A stretch of DNA of 64,000 nt from positions 36,001-100,000 of the forward strand of contig RPFO01001338.1 of NCBI GenBank assembly GCA_009746045.1. The letters run 5' to 3'. The DNA is from Mesostigma viride (lineage: Eukaryota > Streptophyta > Mesostigmatophyceae > Mesostigmatales > Mesostigmataceae). Below are positions 24,388 through 34,106 of the stretch, piece after piece. The notes under the pieces are model-generated. The model was not told the DNA's origin. It saw only the letters and a program-made list of their open reading frames with translations, and did no database searches. Both the position numbers and the translations under genes were made by a program. Positions within the stretch are counted from its first letter, which is position 1. The number at the start of each line of letters is the position of its first letter.

Positions 24388-25210
24388 ACAAACATATATT
24401 AAAAATATAATTACTTACAGCAGAGTGAAATCACTCAAACCAAAGCAAACGCCCAGCTATAAACCTATATACAGAGCCATGTCAAAGCTCTATACTACGA
24501 AGTACGATAAGACCAATGGAAACGCCTAACGGGAGGAACCTAATAGCCCTGCTGCACCGCAAAATCAGCCCGCGTACGGCGGAGCATGATGTCCGCCATG
24601 GCCCGAGTCAGCGCCACCGACAAGCGCTGACGCCAATATGACGTCCAGGTCCGCGCCGACCATGGGGCCCGCTGGCCCTCCAGGTCCAGCCGGTCCTCCC
24701 GGAGCCGGCAACACTCCTTGAAGAAGGCGGAGGTCAGGGGCCCCATGGCCCCAAACTCCTCCAGGACAAAGGGCACCACACGATGGTGCCCGACGTCGCC
24801 GTAGGCCAGGAGCTTGGCCCGCTCCGCCCGGTCCGCCGTGTAACCTGCCGTGAGGGAGGCCCCAGCCACGTGGCTAAGAGCCAAGGGCCGCGCCACCGAA
24901 ACGTCAATAAGCAGATGCCGGCCACCCCCCTCAAAGTCCAGCACCACGATGTCAGGCCGGTGGTTGGGGGAATAGAAGGCAGCGCCATCCGCATCCTCGG
25001 ACCGGATGTTCGCGTGGGGGAAAACCGACCGAATCATGGCGAGCACCACCGTCAGGAGGACAGTGTGCAAATACAAATACCAATTCTGATTCTGTTGGCC
25101 CCCCATGCAGGCAAGGTAGTGAGTCCCCGTGGGATCCAGCGGCTGCCCACAGCTACCACAAGGCCGCCCGGCCGGAACAAGAGGCTGCGGGGCAAATAGC
25201 TGGTGCCGGA
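24388..25210 (-). mobile_element. 5'-truncated RING/RT/RLE retrotransposon, tandem copy
   Basis: 24400-25210 repeats the last ~0.8 kb of the neighbouring full element in the same orientation (CCHC finger, RLE domain, 3' UTR) with few differences. It is bounded by ACAAACATATAT on the left (24388-24399) and the same sequence at 25212-25223 on the right, which is also the left duplication of the next copy. It has lost all RT and N-terminal sequence. Confidence 0.85.
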
Positions 25211-25358
25211 GACAAACATATATTTTAAAAATATAATTACTTACAGCAGAGTGAAATCACTCAAACCAAAGCAAACGCCCAGCTATAAACCTATATACAG
25301 AGCCATGTCAAAGCTCTATACTACGATAAGACCAATGGAAACGCCTAACGGGAGGAAC

Positions 25359-27569
25359 CTAATAGCCCTGCTGCACCGCAAAATCAGCCCGCGTACGGCG
25401 GAGCATGATGTCAGCCATGGCCCGAGTCAGCGCCACCGACAGGCGCTGACGCCAATATGACGTCCAGGTCCGCGCCGACCATGGGGCCCGCTGGCCCTCC
25501 AGGTCCAGCCGGTCCTCCCGGAGCCGGCAACACTCCTTGAAGAAGGCGGAGGTCAGGGGCCCCATGGCCCCAAACTCCTCCAGGACAAAGGGCACCACAC
25601 GATGGTGCCCGACGTCGCCGTAGGCCAGGAGCTTGGCCCGCTCCGCCCGGTCCGCCGTGTAACCTGCCGTGAGGGAGGCCCCAGCCACGTGGCTAAGAGC
25701 CAAGGGCCGCGCCACCGAAACGTCAATAAGCAGATGCCGGCCACCCCCCTCAAAGTCCAGCACCACGATGTCAGGCCGGTGGTTGGGGGAATAGAAGGCA
25801 GCGCCATCCGCATCCTCGGACCGGATGTTCGCGTGGGGGAAAACCGACCGAATCATGGCGAGCACCACCGTCAGGAGGACAGTGTGCAAATACAAATACC
25901 AATTCTGATTCTGTTGGCCCCCCATGCAGGCAAGGTAGTGAGTCCCCGTGGGATCCAGCGGCTGCCCACAGCTACCACAAGGCCGCCCGGCCGGAACAAG
26001 AGGCTGCGGGGCAAATAGCTGGTGCCGGAGCGCCACCGAGTAGTGGCTGGGAGCCAAGGCGAATGGGGGGGCCATGGGAAGAGCACGAAGGTACGCCGAG
26101 CCCACACTCCGCAAGGAAAGCGAGAACAGCCACGCACGTCCCTGGGCGTTGAGGTCCGCGAAAAGAGCAATCCAATCAGCCGTGTGCAGAATACCCGCGT
26201 AGGTTTTCTGGTGTTTATCGATGACGCGAGCAGGGAATGCGGCGGGAGATTGAACGGAGGCGACCGAGGGAGTGCCGCGAGGGAGGTGGCGCTGTACCGC
26301 CTGAGCGGCACGGACGGGAGAACAGGCCTGCTGGATCTCAGCATAGGCCTCCTGGATGGCGGTGACGAAGGGCAAAGGGCTGCTGGGGTCCAGGAGGTCA
26401 GGCGCTGCCGTTGCCAAAAGGGGCAGGAGCCGGCAGCTTTCCGCCCACGACTGAGCGACGGAGCCCAAAAAGGCTGCTGGGGCCAGCCGGGCGGCACGAG
26501 TCAGACCGCAGCCACCCATCCGTGCAGGCAGGGAGGCAATGCGAATAGCATGTGGCGGGAGGTCGGGGCCCGGGACCAGCTGCGCCAAGGCCGACTGGAT
26601 GCGTTCGTCGTGGCCCTCGGCGGCCAGCCGGACCTGAGACGGAAGAGCGCCCCGGAGCCAGTGAACGACGCGAGGGTGAGCGCAAAACCACAGAAGCAGA
26701 CCCTTGGTCTGCGAATCATGAAGGCGCGCAATCAAGGGCAGTACCTCAGTGCGTGCCTCGAGGGCGGCCCGCAGAGCATCGATGACAAACGCGGGGTCGC
26801 CAACCGGAACGCCGAGGACATCCAACCCATGGAGGCGCTCGTCCCGGCCCAAGAGCTGGGGCGGAAAGCCGGAGCAATCACCTTGGGGCGAGTACACCGC
26901 GCACTTGGCAAGGGTCAACTGGAGGTTGATGTCGGCCACCGCGGTCTGCAGTGCCAGCAGAGCCGCGGTGGTGTCCGGCACAGGGCCCAGAAGGTAGATA
27001 TCATCCAAGTAGGCCTGAATAGCGACCGCCGGGTGGGCAGCATGGACCGCTTGGAGGCAACCCTGGAGGGGGGCGGCAAAGTACAGGGGTCCCAGGGGGT
27101 CCCCTTGCTGGGTGCCCGACCGCGACAGCAGGCCGCCGCGAGTGCCGTCCTCCATGATGTGAACCAGTTGGCCGGGCTGGCCGTAGCACACGGCTGTCCA
27201 AGCGTACAAGTCCTCGAAGGACTCCATGACGGCCGCAAACATGCTGGCGCGGGACAGACTGTTGAACGCGTTGTGGCAGTCGACCTTGACGACAGCGTGG
27301 GTGGGGTGGGCCTCGAGGTAGGCCTGCACCGAATGGATGAGGATATCCGCCCCGCCTGGAGTCGTCACCCCCAGCTGGGCCGCCACCGAGGTCTCACCCG
27401 CTGCGAGGGGCGGGCAGAAAAAGGCACGGAGCTCGGGCGCCTTTTGGCGGCAGATCACTTTGCCCACGAGCTTGCGGAGCACCTCACCGCAGGCGATCGG
27501 GCGCACCTTGCCCTCGGGGGGGGCAAGACACCCTTGAGCAGAGCGAGGAGGCGAGCGCCCGCTAACCAC
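25359..27569 (-). CDS. retrotransposon reverse transcriptase and RLE endonuclease
   Basis: 736 codons from the first ATG, overlapping the upstream frame by 115 bp; meaningful homology starts at PPEGKVRPIACGEVLRKL. RT motif A is KVDCHNAFNSL (D97), motif B is SGTQQGDPLGPLYFA (about 151-165) and motif C is YLDD (187-190; the X of YXDD is Leu). A CCHC knuckle follows (CGSCGQPLDPTGTHYLAC), then the RLE core RPDIVVLDF...LLIDVSV, a PD-(D/E)XK-like fold. The product would nick the target and copy the RNA in place. A -1 shift on the upstream C8 run would fuse it to the RING protein. The frame is otherwise uninterrupted, unlike the other copies. Confidence 0.85.
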   Translation of the reverse strand: MVSGRSPPRSAQGCLAPPEGKVRPIACGEVLRKLVGKVICRQKAPELRAFFCPPLAAGETSVAAQLGVTTPGGADILIHSVQAYLEAHPTHAVVKVDCHNAFNSLSRASMFAAVMESFEDLYAWTAVCYGQPGQLVHIMEDGTRGGLLSRSGTQQGDPLGPLYFAAPLQGCLQAVHAAHPAVAIQAYLDDIYLLGPVPDTTAALLALQTAVADINLQLTLAKCAVYSPQGDCSGFPPQLLGRDERLHGLDVLGVPVGDPAFVIDALRAALEARTEVLPLIARLHDSQTKGLLLWFCAHPRVVHWLRGALPSQVRLAAEGHDERIQSALAQLVPGPDLPPHAIRIASLPARMGGCGLTRAARLAPAAFLGSVAQSWAESCRLLPLLATAAPDLLDPSSPLPFVTAIQEAYAEIQQACSPVRAAQAVQRHLPRGTPSVASVQSPAAFPARVIDKHQKTYAGILHTADWIALFADLNAQGRAWLFSLSLRSVGSAYLRALPMAPPFALAPSHYSVALRHQLFAPQPLVPAGRPCGSCGQPLDPTGTHYLACMGGQQNQNWYLYLHTVLLTVVLAMIRSVFPHANIRSEDADGAAFYSPNHRPDIVVLDFEGGGRHLLIDVSVARPLALSHVAGASLTAGYTADRAERAKLLAYGDVGHHRVVPFVLEEFGAMGPLTSAFFKECCRLREDRLDLEGQRAPWSARTWTSYWRQRLSVALTRAMADIMLRRTRADFAVQQGY

Positions 27570-29263
27570 TCGCGCGCAGCGGGAGGAACGCGACCAGCCG
27601 CCAGGTCAATGAGGGTGTCAAAGAGAATGTCCTCGCCCCCATGCCCCACCAGGACCTCCAAGTGCTCGTAGCGCCAGCCCGACGGCCCGGTAGAGGAAGC
27701 CCGCGGGACCGCACGCATCACCTCCAGGAAGCAGTCGCGGTCCAGCCGGAGGGGGGCCGGCAGGGGGTCCGGCACGGGCAGCTGGAATCCGGGCTCCGCA
27801 GGGTGAAGAGCCTCCAAGGCCGCCAGGGTAGCCGCATTGGCGGGGGCGAGCTTGGCCATTTCCAAGCGGGTCATGGCCCGGCTGAGCTGCCCCTCGCGGA
27901 CGAGGCGGATGACGTCGGCGGCCACCCGCTCGAAGTTGACCTCCCCCGACAGCCGGGCCGTGCGCGGGGGCGGCACGCCAAACAGCCCCTCCCAGTCCCC
28001 CTGCAGAAAGCGTCGGCAACGGGCAATAACCGCACCCTGGAGGCCGCGCACACCACGCCCGAGAGGGGTGAGGAGCAGGCGGGGGGTCACCATGTGCAGT
28101 TTAAAGCCCAGCGGGTCGTCCGGAGCGGCGTGCATGCGCCGGAGAGAAACGATTGCACATTGCGCGAAAAGGCTACGCGCGCGGTGGGGGAGGTCGGTCA
28201 GGGTAGACGTCGGGTTGATGGCGCATGCATCCCAGGGAACCGTGTCAAGCCAACGCCAACTGGCCGAGTAGTCGGGCGGCGGGGGCTGGGAGCCGGTGGG
28301 AGCCGAGGCGGGAGGGGGGGAGGGGGCCGGGACTGCTGGCCGGTTGAGGGGCCGTTGAGCAACACAGGCGCGCGCGTGCTGAGCGCGCCCGTGAATGGAG
28401 TACACCCGCTGGCAGTGAGCTTCCGGGCACCGGTAACAGCTCATGGCCTGCAGATCCGCCGCGCCGAGATCGGGGTGCACAGCGCGAAGGTGCTGGCAGA
28501 GGAGGTTACGGTTGTGGAACACACCCGCACACGGGGACCCCGTGGGAAGCAGCACGGCACACCGGTGAAGGCCGTCGGCGGGCGCTGAGTGGCGGGGAGC
28601 GGCGCCAGCAAAGGCAGGACGTGGGGCCTGCGGCGTCTCCCCAGCCGGGCCGGCAGGCGCGCGCACCACGACCCGACCAGCGCCCGGCAGGCCCGCCGGG
28701 GCCACGGAGGAGGCAGTGCCCACCGGGGAGACCCCCAGCGGAGGGGGATCGAGAACGCCGGCGCCCCTCCCAGGGGGACTCGCCAGCGCGCCCGCGACCA
28801 CCCCAGGCCCCGGCAACGAGGCCGGGGGCGGAGGCCGAGGGGTCGGGGAGGCAGCTGGCCCCGGGGCCCGGTGGGGACCCGGCAGGGGACCCAGCGAGAC
28901 CGGGGGCGGGCCGAGAGGAAGCGCAGTCCCAGGGGGCGGCACAACAGCCCGGCACAACGGGCAGCGCGGCACGGAGTGGAGCAAGCTGCGCGCGATGCAC
29001 GCTTGATGGAATGTGTGGCCGCACGCGGGCAGGCGACACAAGCCATCCCCCGGCCGGAAGGGCTCAAGGCAGATGGCACAGGAGCCCGACTCGGGGTCGT
29101 CCCCCTCCAGAAGGGACCGGACATGAGGGGGGGGCGGGTCCCAGCCGGCCTCCCAGCAACCCGGGAGAGCGGCAATCTGGGCGCGCGAGAGGATGCCGAC
29201 CGGTTGGTCAGCCGCGGGGTGCCATTCGTGCGGGATGCCTGCCAACTCCAGGATGACAAACAT
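27455..29263 (-). CDS. retrotransposon N-terminal protein: RING-H2, zinc fingers, RT fingers
   Basis: 602 codons. A textbook RING-H2 has C62, C65, C81, H83, H86, C89, C101 and C104; such fingers usually recruit E2 ubiquitin enzymes. A Pro/Ala/Gly-rich linker follows (~106-230). Next come a C2H2 finger (C235, C245, H258, H263) and a C2HC finger (C279, C284, H296, C300), of the sort used for target DNA binding in R2-like proteins. Residues after ~330 lead into the RT fingers, including SSTGPSGWRYEHLEVL and LAGARLLALLKGV. The ATG at 29263 lies inside the target duplication, so the element itself may not supply a start. The frame leaves the RT frame at a C8 run (27516-27523) and ends at an out-of-frame stop at 27455. 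Confidence 0.8.
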   Translation of the reverse strand: MFVILELAGIPHEWHPAADQPVGILSRAQIAALPGCWEAGWDPPPPHVRSLLEGDDPESGSCAICLEPFRPGDGLCRLPACGHTFHQACIARSLLHSVPRCPLCRAVVPPPGTALPLGPPPVSLGPLPGPHRAPGPAASPTPRPPPPASLPGPGVVAGALASPPGRGAGVLDPPPLGVSPVGTASSVAPAGLPGAGRVVVRAPAGPAGETPQAPRPAFAGAAPRHSAPADGLHRCAVLLPTGSPCAGVFHNRNLLCQHLRAVHPDLGAADLQAMSCYRCPEAHCQRVYSIHGRAQHARACVAQRPLNRPAVPAPSPPPASAPTGSQPPPPDYSASWRWLDTVPWDACAINPTSTLTDLPHRARSLFAQCAIVSLRRMHAAPDDPLGFKLHMVTPRLLLTPLGRGVRGLQGAVIARCRRFLQGDWEGLFGVPPPRTARLSGEVNFERVAADVIRLVREGQLSRAMTRLEMAKLAPANAATLAALEALHPAEPGFQLPVPDPLPAPLRLDRDCFLEVMRAVPRASSTGPSGWRYEHLEVLVGHGGEDILFDTLIDLAAGRVPPAAREWLAGARLLALLKGVLPPPRARCARSPAVRCSASSWAK

Positions 29264-29267
29264 ATAT

Positions 29268-30149
29268 GGAGGTATTCAAACCCATACAGCCTCTAAAACT
29301 TATCACCATCACCCTGTGGCAGGTCAACTGACTGAGGGAAGCATCTAAGAAGGGTGTTTTAGAAAGGGGCCAGGCCAGGGTCAAGAAAGAGCATGAATAA
29401 TGCAAAAAGAATGTGCTACACAAGCTAGAACGTATATATAAACGTCAAAAATCGATAGGAAAACGATGCTTAAGCTTTACCAGGCATGGATGGCGTTACC
29501 TTGGCCCAGGCGGTGGCCGCAAAATGGCGCATTTCGGCACACCAAAGTTGTGCAGCATGGTCGCTGGATTCGGCGATTTCTGGCCACCCTTGCACGTTTA
29601 CGACTACAAACCATCATAAAAAGTACAAAGAAACCAATATGTCCTTTAAAATACGCCGGAAAGGTATTGCTGTCAACGTTTCTATCGTCCGGCCTGATCG
29701 CAGTTTTTTCCAGCAAGAACGCTGCCGACACCTATCAAATGGCATTCCCGCGAACCAAAAATTGGCCTGTATGATCTTTAGAACGTATAAAATCAATATC
29801 CTAAGTTTGGCCAGAAAATTCTAACTCAAACGTAAATGCCATGCGTGGGCGCAAGCCGCCATGGCCAGGTCGTCGTTTTCCGAAATGCACGTTGTACGTG
29901 AAAAAGTACCCTGACCCCTTGTACTTTGACCGGCCAGAACACCTCTATAACTTTGTCAAAATATAACAAACCATAGTATCATGTTCTGGAGAAACTTATA
30001 AACTTTCATTCTTCTCAGCTAAACGTTTCCTAATTCCCAATGGTATTCTCGCAAACTGGTCCCCCGAGTAGGTGCCGACAAATCGGCTGTAAGTCACTTT
30101 TTGGCGGAAAATCGGCAGCAAGACCATTTAGGGGTTAAGGGTTAATCCC
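29268..30149. other. gene-free stretch
   Basis: AT-rich spacer without supported exons or transposon ends. Confidence 0.45.
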
Positions 30150-31751
30150 TAGCTGCATGTGCACAACAGGAAGAAAGGGCAGAGACCCCCTTTCTCCTTC
30201 ATGCCAGAGGCATGCCACAGCGGCAATCGGACACGTCCTGGCTCTACACTTATGACGAACCACGCCAACGCCTGTTTATCTTGACCATGCAGCTACTACC
30301 AGCGCAGCCTCGGCGACATCAGCAAAGCGTTCAGCGCCCCAGCCCCCGCAAAGCCGGCAGCCCCCTCCTCTCCCTCCCTCTGCAAGGATGACATCCGCGC
30401 AGTGCTGGAGGAGCACGTGACCTGGCCGCTGGCCGAGAAGATGACATTGCTGAACACCAGTTACACCACGCTCAACACGGTGGACGGAGGCCCGGGTCTC
30501 CAATGTGGAAACCCGGGTCGTCCACAAGCTACAAACCCAGTTCACGGCGCTACACACCGCGGCGCTCAGACTTCGGAAACGCACCTGCACTTGTCTCTCG
30601 CCTTAACCAGGTGGAGGGCAAGTGCGGCCCGTGCTCATGAAGAAGCTTGAAGCCATCACCGCCCACACGGAGGCCCTGGCCTCACAGGTCCCAAAGATAT
30701 AGCGGAGCAGACGGCCACCATCGCATCCCAGCCACCCCGGCAGGATATGCTGGCGACCCGTCCCGCCGCTCTCCTATACGCGGACCTGCTGCGATCAGCG
30801 ACCGCCTCCACCACTGACGCCATCGCCAGCTCGATCCATGCAGGAGCTGGAGGACCACCGCCAGGCCCAGCAACGGGAGGTCACCGACCGCGCTCGCCGC
30901 GAGTGCCGAGTGGTGCTACGTCGCTTCCTCCAGAAGCCAGGTGGTGAGACGTCAACCTCCCTTGCTGACGAGCTCAAGAACCAGCATCCTACCCTCATGG
31001 GCCTGGTACCTACCTAGGTGCATGAGGTAGAACTGCGAGGGTGCCGCCGTCTTCCCCACTCAAGGGACAAGGCGGCTCCCCCACCAATGCTCACCTTCCC
31101 CTCCCCTGAGGATAAGCAGCGGTTCCTCTCTCGTCACAAGAGGTTGCACGACCTCACCTGGACGCTGGACGACGACCTCACCCCCGCTCAGCAACAACAG
31201 CGACGCGAACTGTGGCCGGAATACCTCCGCCATAAGCAGGACCCCCAGACGGAAGCCCAAGGTGTACTGTAGGGGCGGGGACCTGATGATCAACCACAAG
31301 ATGTGGACGCCCAGCGGGCTAGAATAATAGCCCTAGCTTGTATCCATCATTGGTCAGTCACTGCCGCTCTGGCAGCCATGCTTAGAATAGTTGCCTAGCT
31401 GAGCCTGAACATACCTAGTCATGCACGTGTCGCTAATTAACGCACGGTATTGAACCAGCCATAGCCTTAGCCTAGCTAGTCCTAGTACAGCCATGCTACG
31501 TCCTGGCTATGATCAGATAACTTGTTGCCCACGCTCCTTGTTATGCCATGCTCACATGGGTCTTATTGCACCCACAGATTGCCGGATCGTTAGCGTGTCC
31601 GTTAATTAATAGCCAGCGTGCCCGAATGCAGCTCAGCAGCTGTGGCATGCCTTAGGCATGAAGGAGACTGGGGGTCTCTGCCCTTTCTCCTGTTGTGCAC
31701 ACACAACAGGGCACTTCTGTGCTCCGTGACTCCCCAACGGGAGCACGTGTT
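30150..31751 (+). mobile_element. ORF1-like non-LTR retroelement remnant, plus strand
   Basis: Coding remnants (30290-31272) are followed by ~480 bp of 3' sequence that recurs in reverse at 60770-61170, then a tail of TTAATTAATTAA. A fragment of the same 3' sequence in the opposite orientation lies at 30150-30240. No RT was found with it. Confidence 0.6.
30290..31272 (+). pseudogene. L1 ORF1p-like protein, frame-shifted
   Basis: The protein must be read across several frames. An early part near 30385-30600 gives KDDIRAVLEEHVTWPLAEKM and a coiled-coil-like stretch. The last part, ending at 31272, reads KQRFLSRHKRLHDLTWTLDD and DLTPAQQQQRRELWPEYL. This matches the C-terminal pattern of L1 ORF1-type RNA-binding proteins (aromatic-DDDLTP-x-RRELWP), as I know that family. 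Such proteins coat the element RNA and act as nucleic-acid chaperones. Frame changes mark it as decayed. Confidence 0.55.
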
Positions 31752-33830
31752 TAATTAATTAATTAATTAATCGGACACGCCATAGACGATCCGGCAAGTG
31801 CTGTGGGTGCAATAAGACCCATGTGAGCATATCATCAGTAAGATAGTATACCTATTATAGGTCGGCCAATATAGCTCCCGTCGCTGTTGTTGCTGCACCA
31901 GGGTCAAGTCGTCGTCCAAGGTGTAGTGAGTTCTCTCGAGCCGCTTGCGGCGTCTGATGGACGAAATATCTTGCCTGCCGGGTTCTCCTCAAAGATGAGC
32001 AGCAGCGGAGGCGGTCCCGCCTTACCCCGCGAGCGGGGAAGGCGGTGGGCCTCCAGCTTGCATGATCTGGCTTATGCGGCCATGCAATGATTAATTAATC
32101 GTTCTCAAACGCCTGTGCTTAAGCTTCACAGAGATCTCCGACCTTCCACCAGGTCGAAAACTTTCTTGACGATGATTGCGCTTGTCAAGCTCGGCCTCCA
32201 TATCCTCGCGGAGGTCGAGCGTTTGTTGCTTATATACTGTAAGCTAGCTGTGCCGCGATGGTGGAATCATCGAGGCGGTGGAGGTCACTGGTGCATGGTG
32301 GCTTCAGCATGTCCGCCCAGGTCTGGTGGGGAGGCCGAGCATGCATCGCCTGCTGGGCCAGTTAACGTTTTTAAGTGCAATGTATAAGGATATGGTTGCC
32401 ATTAATGCAGCAATTATGCGAATGTGCATGGTTGGAACGGAGCTTTGTTAAAATTGGATAAGCTTACAGCACTCAGGCACTTGAGGCTTAGACACGAGCT
32501 TAATTGCCAAGTCAAGGCAACACACGTGAGGCGGGCTCGCAAGATGACCAGTTGGCACTGGTCCTATTCTTTGTATACTTGTTCACTGTGCTTTGCTAGG
32601 CCTGAGCAGCCTTGTAGGACCTGCTTAGTATTAACACCCCGGTACAGTATTAACAACCTGTATGTACAGCGTCCAGATCCTATACAGTAGGTCTGCCATA
32701 CAGGCACAGTGACCACAGAGTACAGTCTACACAGTAACTATTGCGTCTGCACCCAATAGTCCAGGACTAGGCCTGCGGTACCAACAGACCACAGGTTAAG
32801 GTTCCTATTTCCTGCGTACGACGTACTAATCCAATAACGTCGTAGGTTCAGCACCTAATTCCTGTCAGCCCAGGAATTACTGTCGACCCAGTATGTCGTC
32901 GGCACATATTCACGCACGACTTAGAAGAACAGCCGGCTCGCGCTCGCGCGCGACCGGGAAGTCGGAACGCCATAACTTTCTTGATACTTGTCGGAATGAA
33001 CTCGTTCCGGTGCCGCTGGAATCGTAGAGATATGCCAAATCAGGAACACGCCAATGCGCTTGGCGTTAACTGGGCCAGCAGGGGCTCGGGCTTGGCGGCA
33101 ATGTCCTTCACCGCCTGGGCGGTGAGGCCTGAGGTGTTTTGCAGGCACTCGCTCGATGGCGATGGCCGGTTATCCTGGACTCTGACAGGCGCTTGTAGAT
33201 GTCATGGAGCTGGCCGGGCGGTAATAATGGCGTCGGCGGTGCATGGCGGTGGGGGTGGGGGTCACTGGTGGAGGATCGAGGCGAGGAGGATGTCCAGCCG
33301 GAGGTGGCGGTGGAGATGGAGGGGAGCTAGCTCGGCAGCCAGCGTGCGGCCGGCCACGGTTGCCACATCTGCAGCGCGGGGGGGCACGTGCTGCATGCGC
33401 GATGGCTTCCGACGGCTGAAGGTGGAGGAGGAAGGTGGATTCGGTCAAGGGGGAGTGGACCCAGAGGTCGTCGGCAGAGTGCTGAACGGGATGGAAAAGA
33501 GAGCAGCGATCGAGCTGAAGGCGAGGACGGGACCAGCCATGCAGGTGGTCAGGTCCGCGGTGGGAAAACCAGCCGTCAACTCCGTCACGGAGGCGTGAGT
33601 TGGCTGCAAGCTGCTGGCACAGGCAGGGCCAGGAGCGAGGCGTGTGGCCCATTAAACACATACGAGCTCCAGTATCTTGATTGGGGGCTGTTGAAAATAG
33701 CCGGGCCTGTCGACGTCAAAGGTGGAAAAGAACCTGTCGATGTCAAAGTCACGCTCGGACCAGCTAGGTTCGCCAGGGCGGCTGCCCTAGTAAACCATAT
33801 CATAGAATAACATGCAGGGCTGGCCTTGGG
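31752..33830 (-). mobile_element. ORF1-like retroelement remnant, minus strand, tail to tail with its neighbour
   Basis: Reverse-strand sequence from 33830 to ~31860 aligns by eye with the plus-strand copy at 62220-63360: AATCAAGATACTGGAGCTCG, CCAGGCGGTGAAGGACATTG and the DDLTLVQQQ-type end. Its 3' side meets the plus-strand copy at the shared TTAATTAA tail (31740-31770). It is interrupted by a 708-bp insertion (32362-33069) and has lost its frame. Confidence 0.6.
32353..33078. mobile_element. 708-bp insertion with 9-bp target duplication
   Basis: 32362-33069 is flanked by CTGGGCCAG at 32353-32361 and 33070-33078. It starts TTAACG and ends CGTTAA, a 6-bp terminal inverted repeat. The uninterrupted homologue near 62900 joins the flanks directly. 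A 9-bp duplication is typical of Mutator-like elements. It holds no ORF of note, so it would be non-autonomous. Confidence 0.7.
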
Positions 33831-34106
33831 ATACCTGGGCAACAGATTAAATTTTGGCATGCAAATGGGATATATTTGGATGCATCCCACCACTGGTTGA
33901 GAGTGGTATACACAATTATGCACCGGTATCGTGCTGACAACACAAAAAGACTCTATTCATGACACATTTCGGCCTAGGAAAACGGGGGCATCATTTTGCA
34001 TGTTATTATTCCCATTTAGTCCCCTGACCGAGTTTGCAATTTTTCCAGCTAATAAGCTGGCAACCCAAAATAATCATTATTCTAGTAGTAAGTAATCCCC
34101 CCCCCA
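33831..34106. other. short spacer
   Basis: No gene seen; contains a C8 run and AT-rich sequence. Confidence 0.4.

Larger units (their letters stand above)
25211..29267 (-). mobile_element. near-complete RING/RT/RLE non-LTR retrotransposon
   Basis: The element body is 25224-29254, flanked by a 13-bp duplication GACAAACATATAT at 25211-25223 and 29255-29267. There are no long terminal repeats. One strand codes for RING-H2, two zinc fingers, RT, CCHC knuckle and restriction-like endonuclease, in that order. This resembles R2/R4/NeSL-type elements, which nick a preferred site and prime reverse transcription from it. The 3' end is AT-rich (TAATTATATTTTTAA) without long poly-A. It is the best preserved of four copies in the window and shows the empty site of the 19-kb transposon. 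Confidence 0.9.

Noticed and set aside
26022-27671. 549-aa plus-strand ORF opposite the RT gene
   Set aside because: Antisense shadow of the GC-rich RT coding sequence; the minus strand has all RT and RLE motifs.
23556-30145. Shared TTAACCCCTAAATGG motif at 23563 and 30130 (inverse) as transposon ends
   Set aside because: Only about 15 bp match, there is no duplication, and the flanking sequence diverges.
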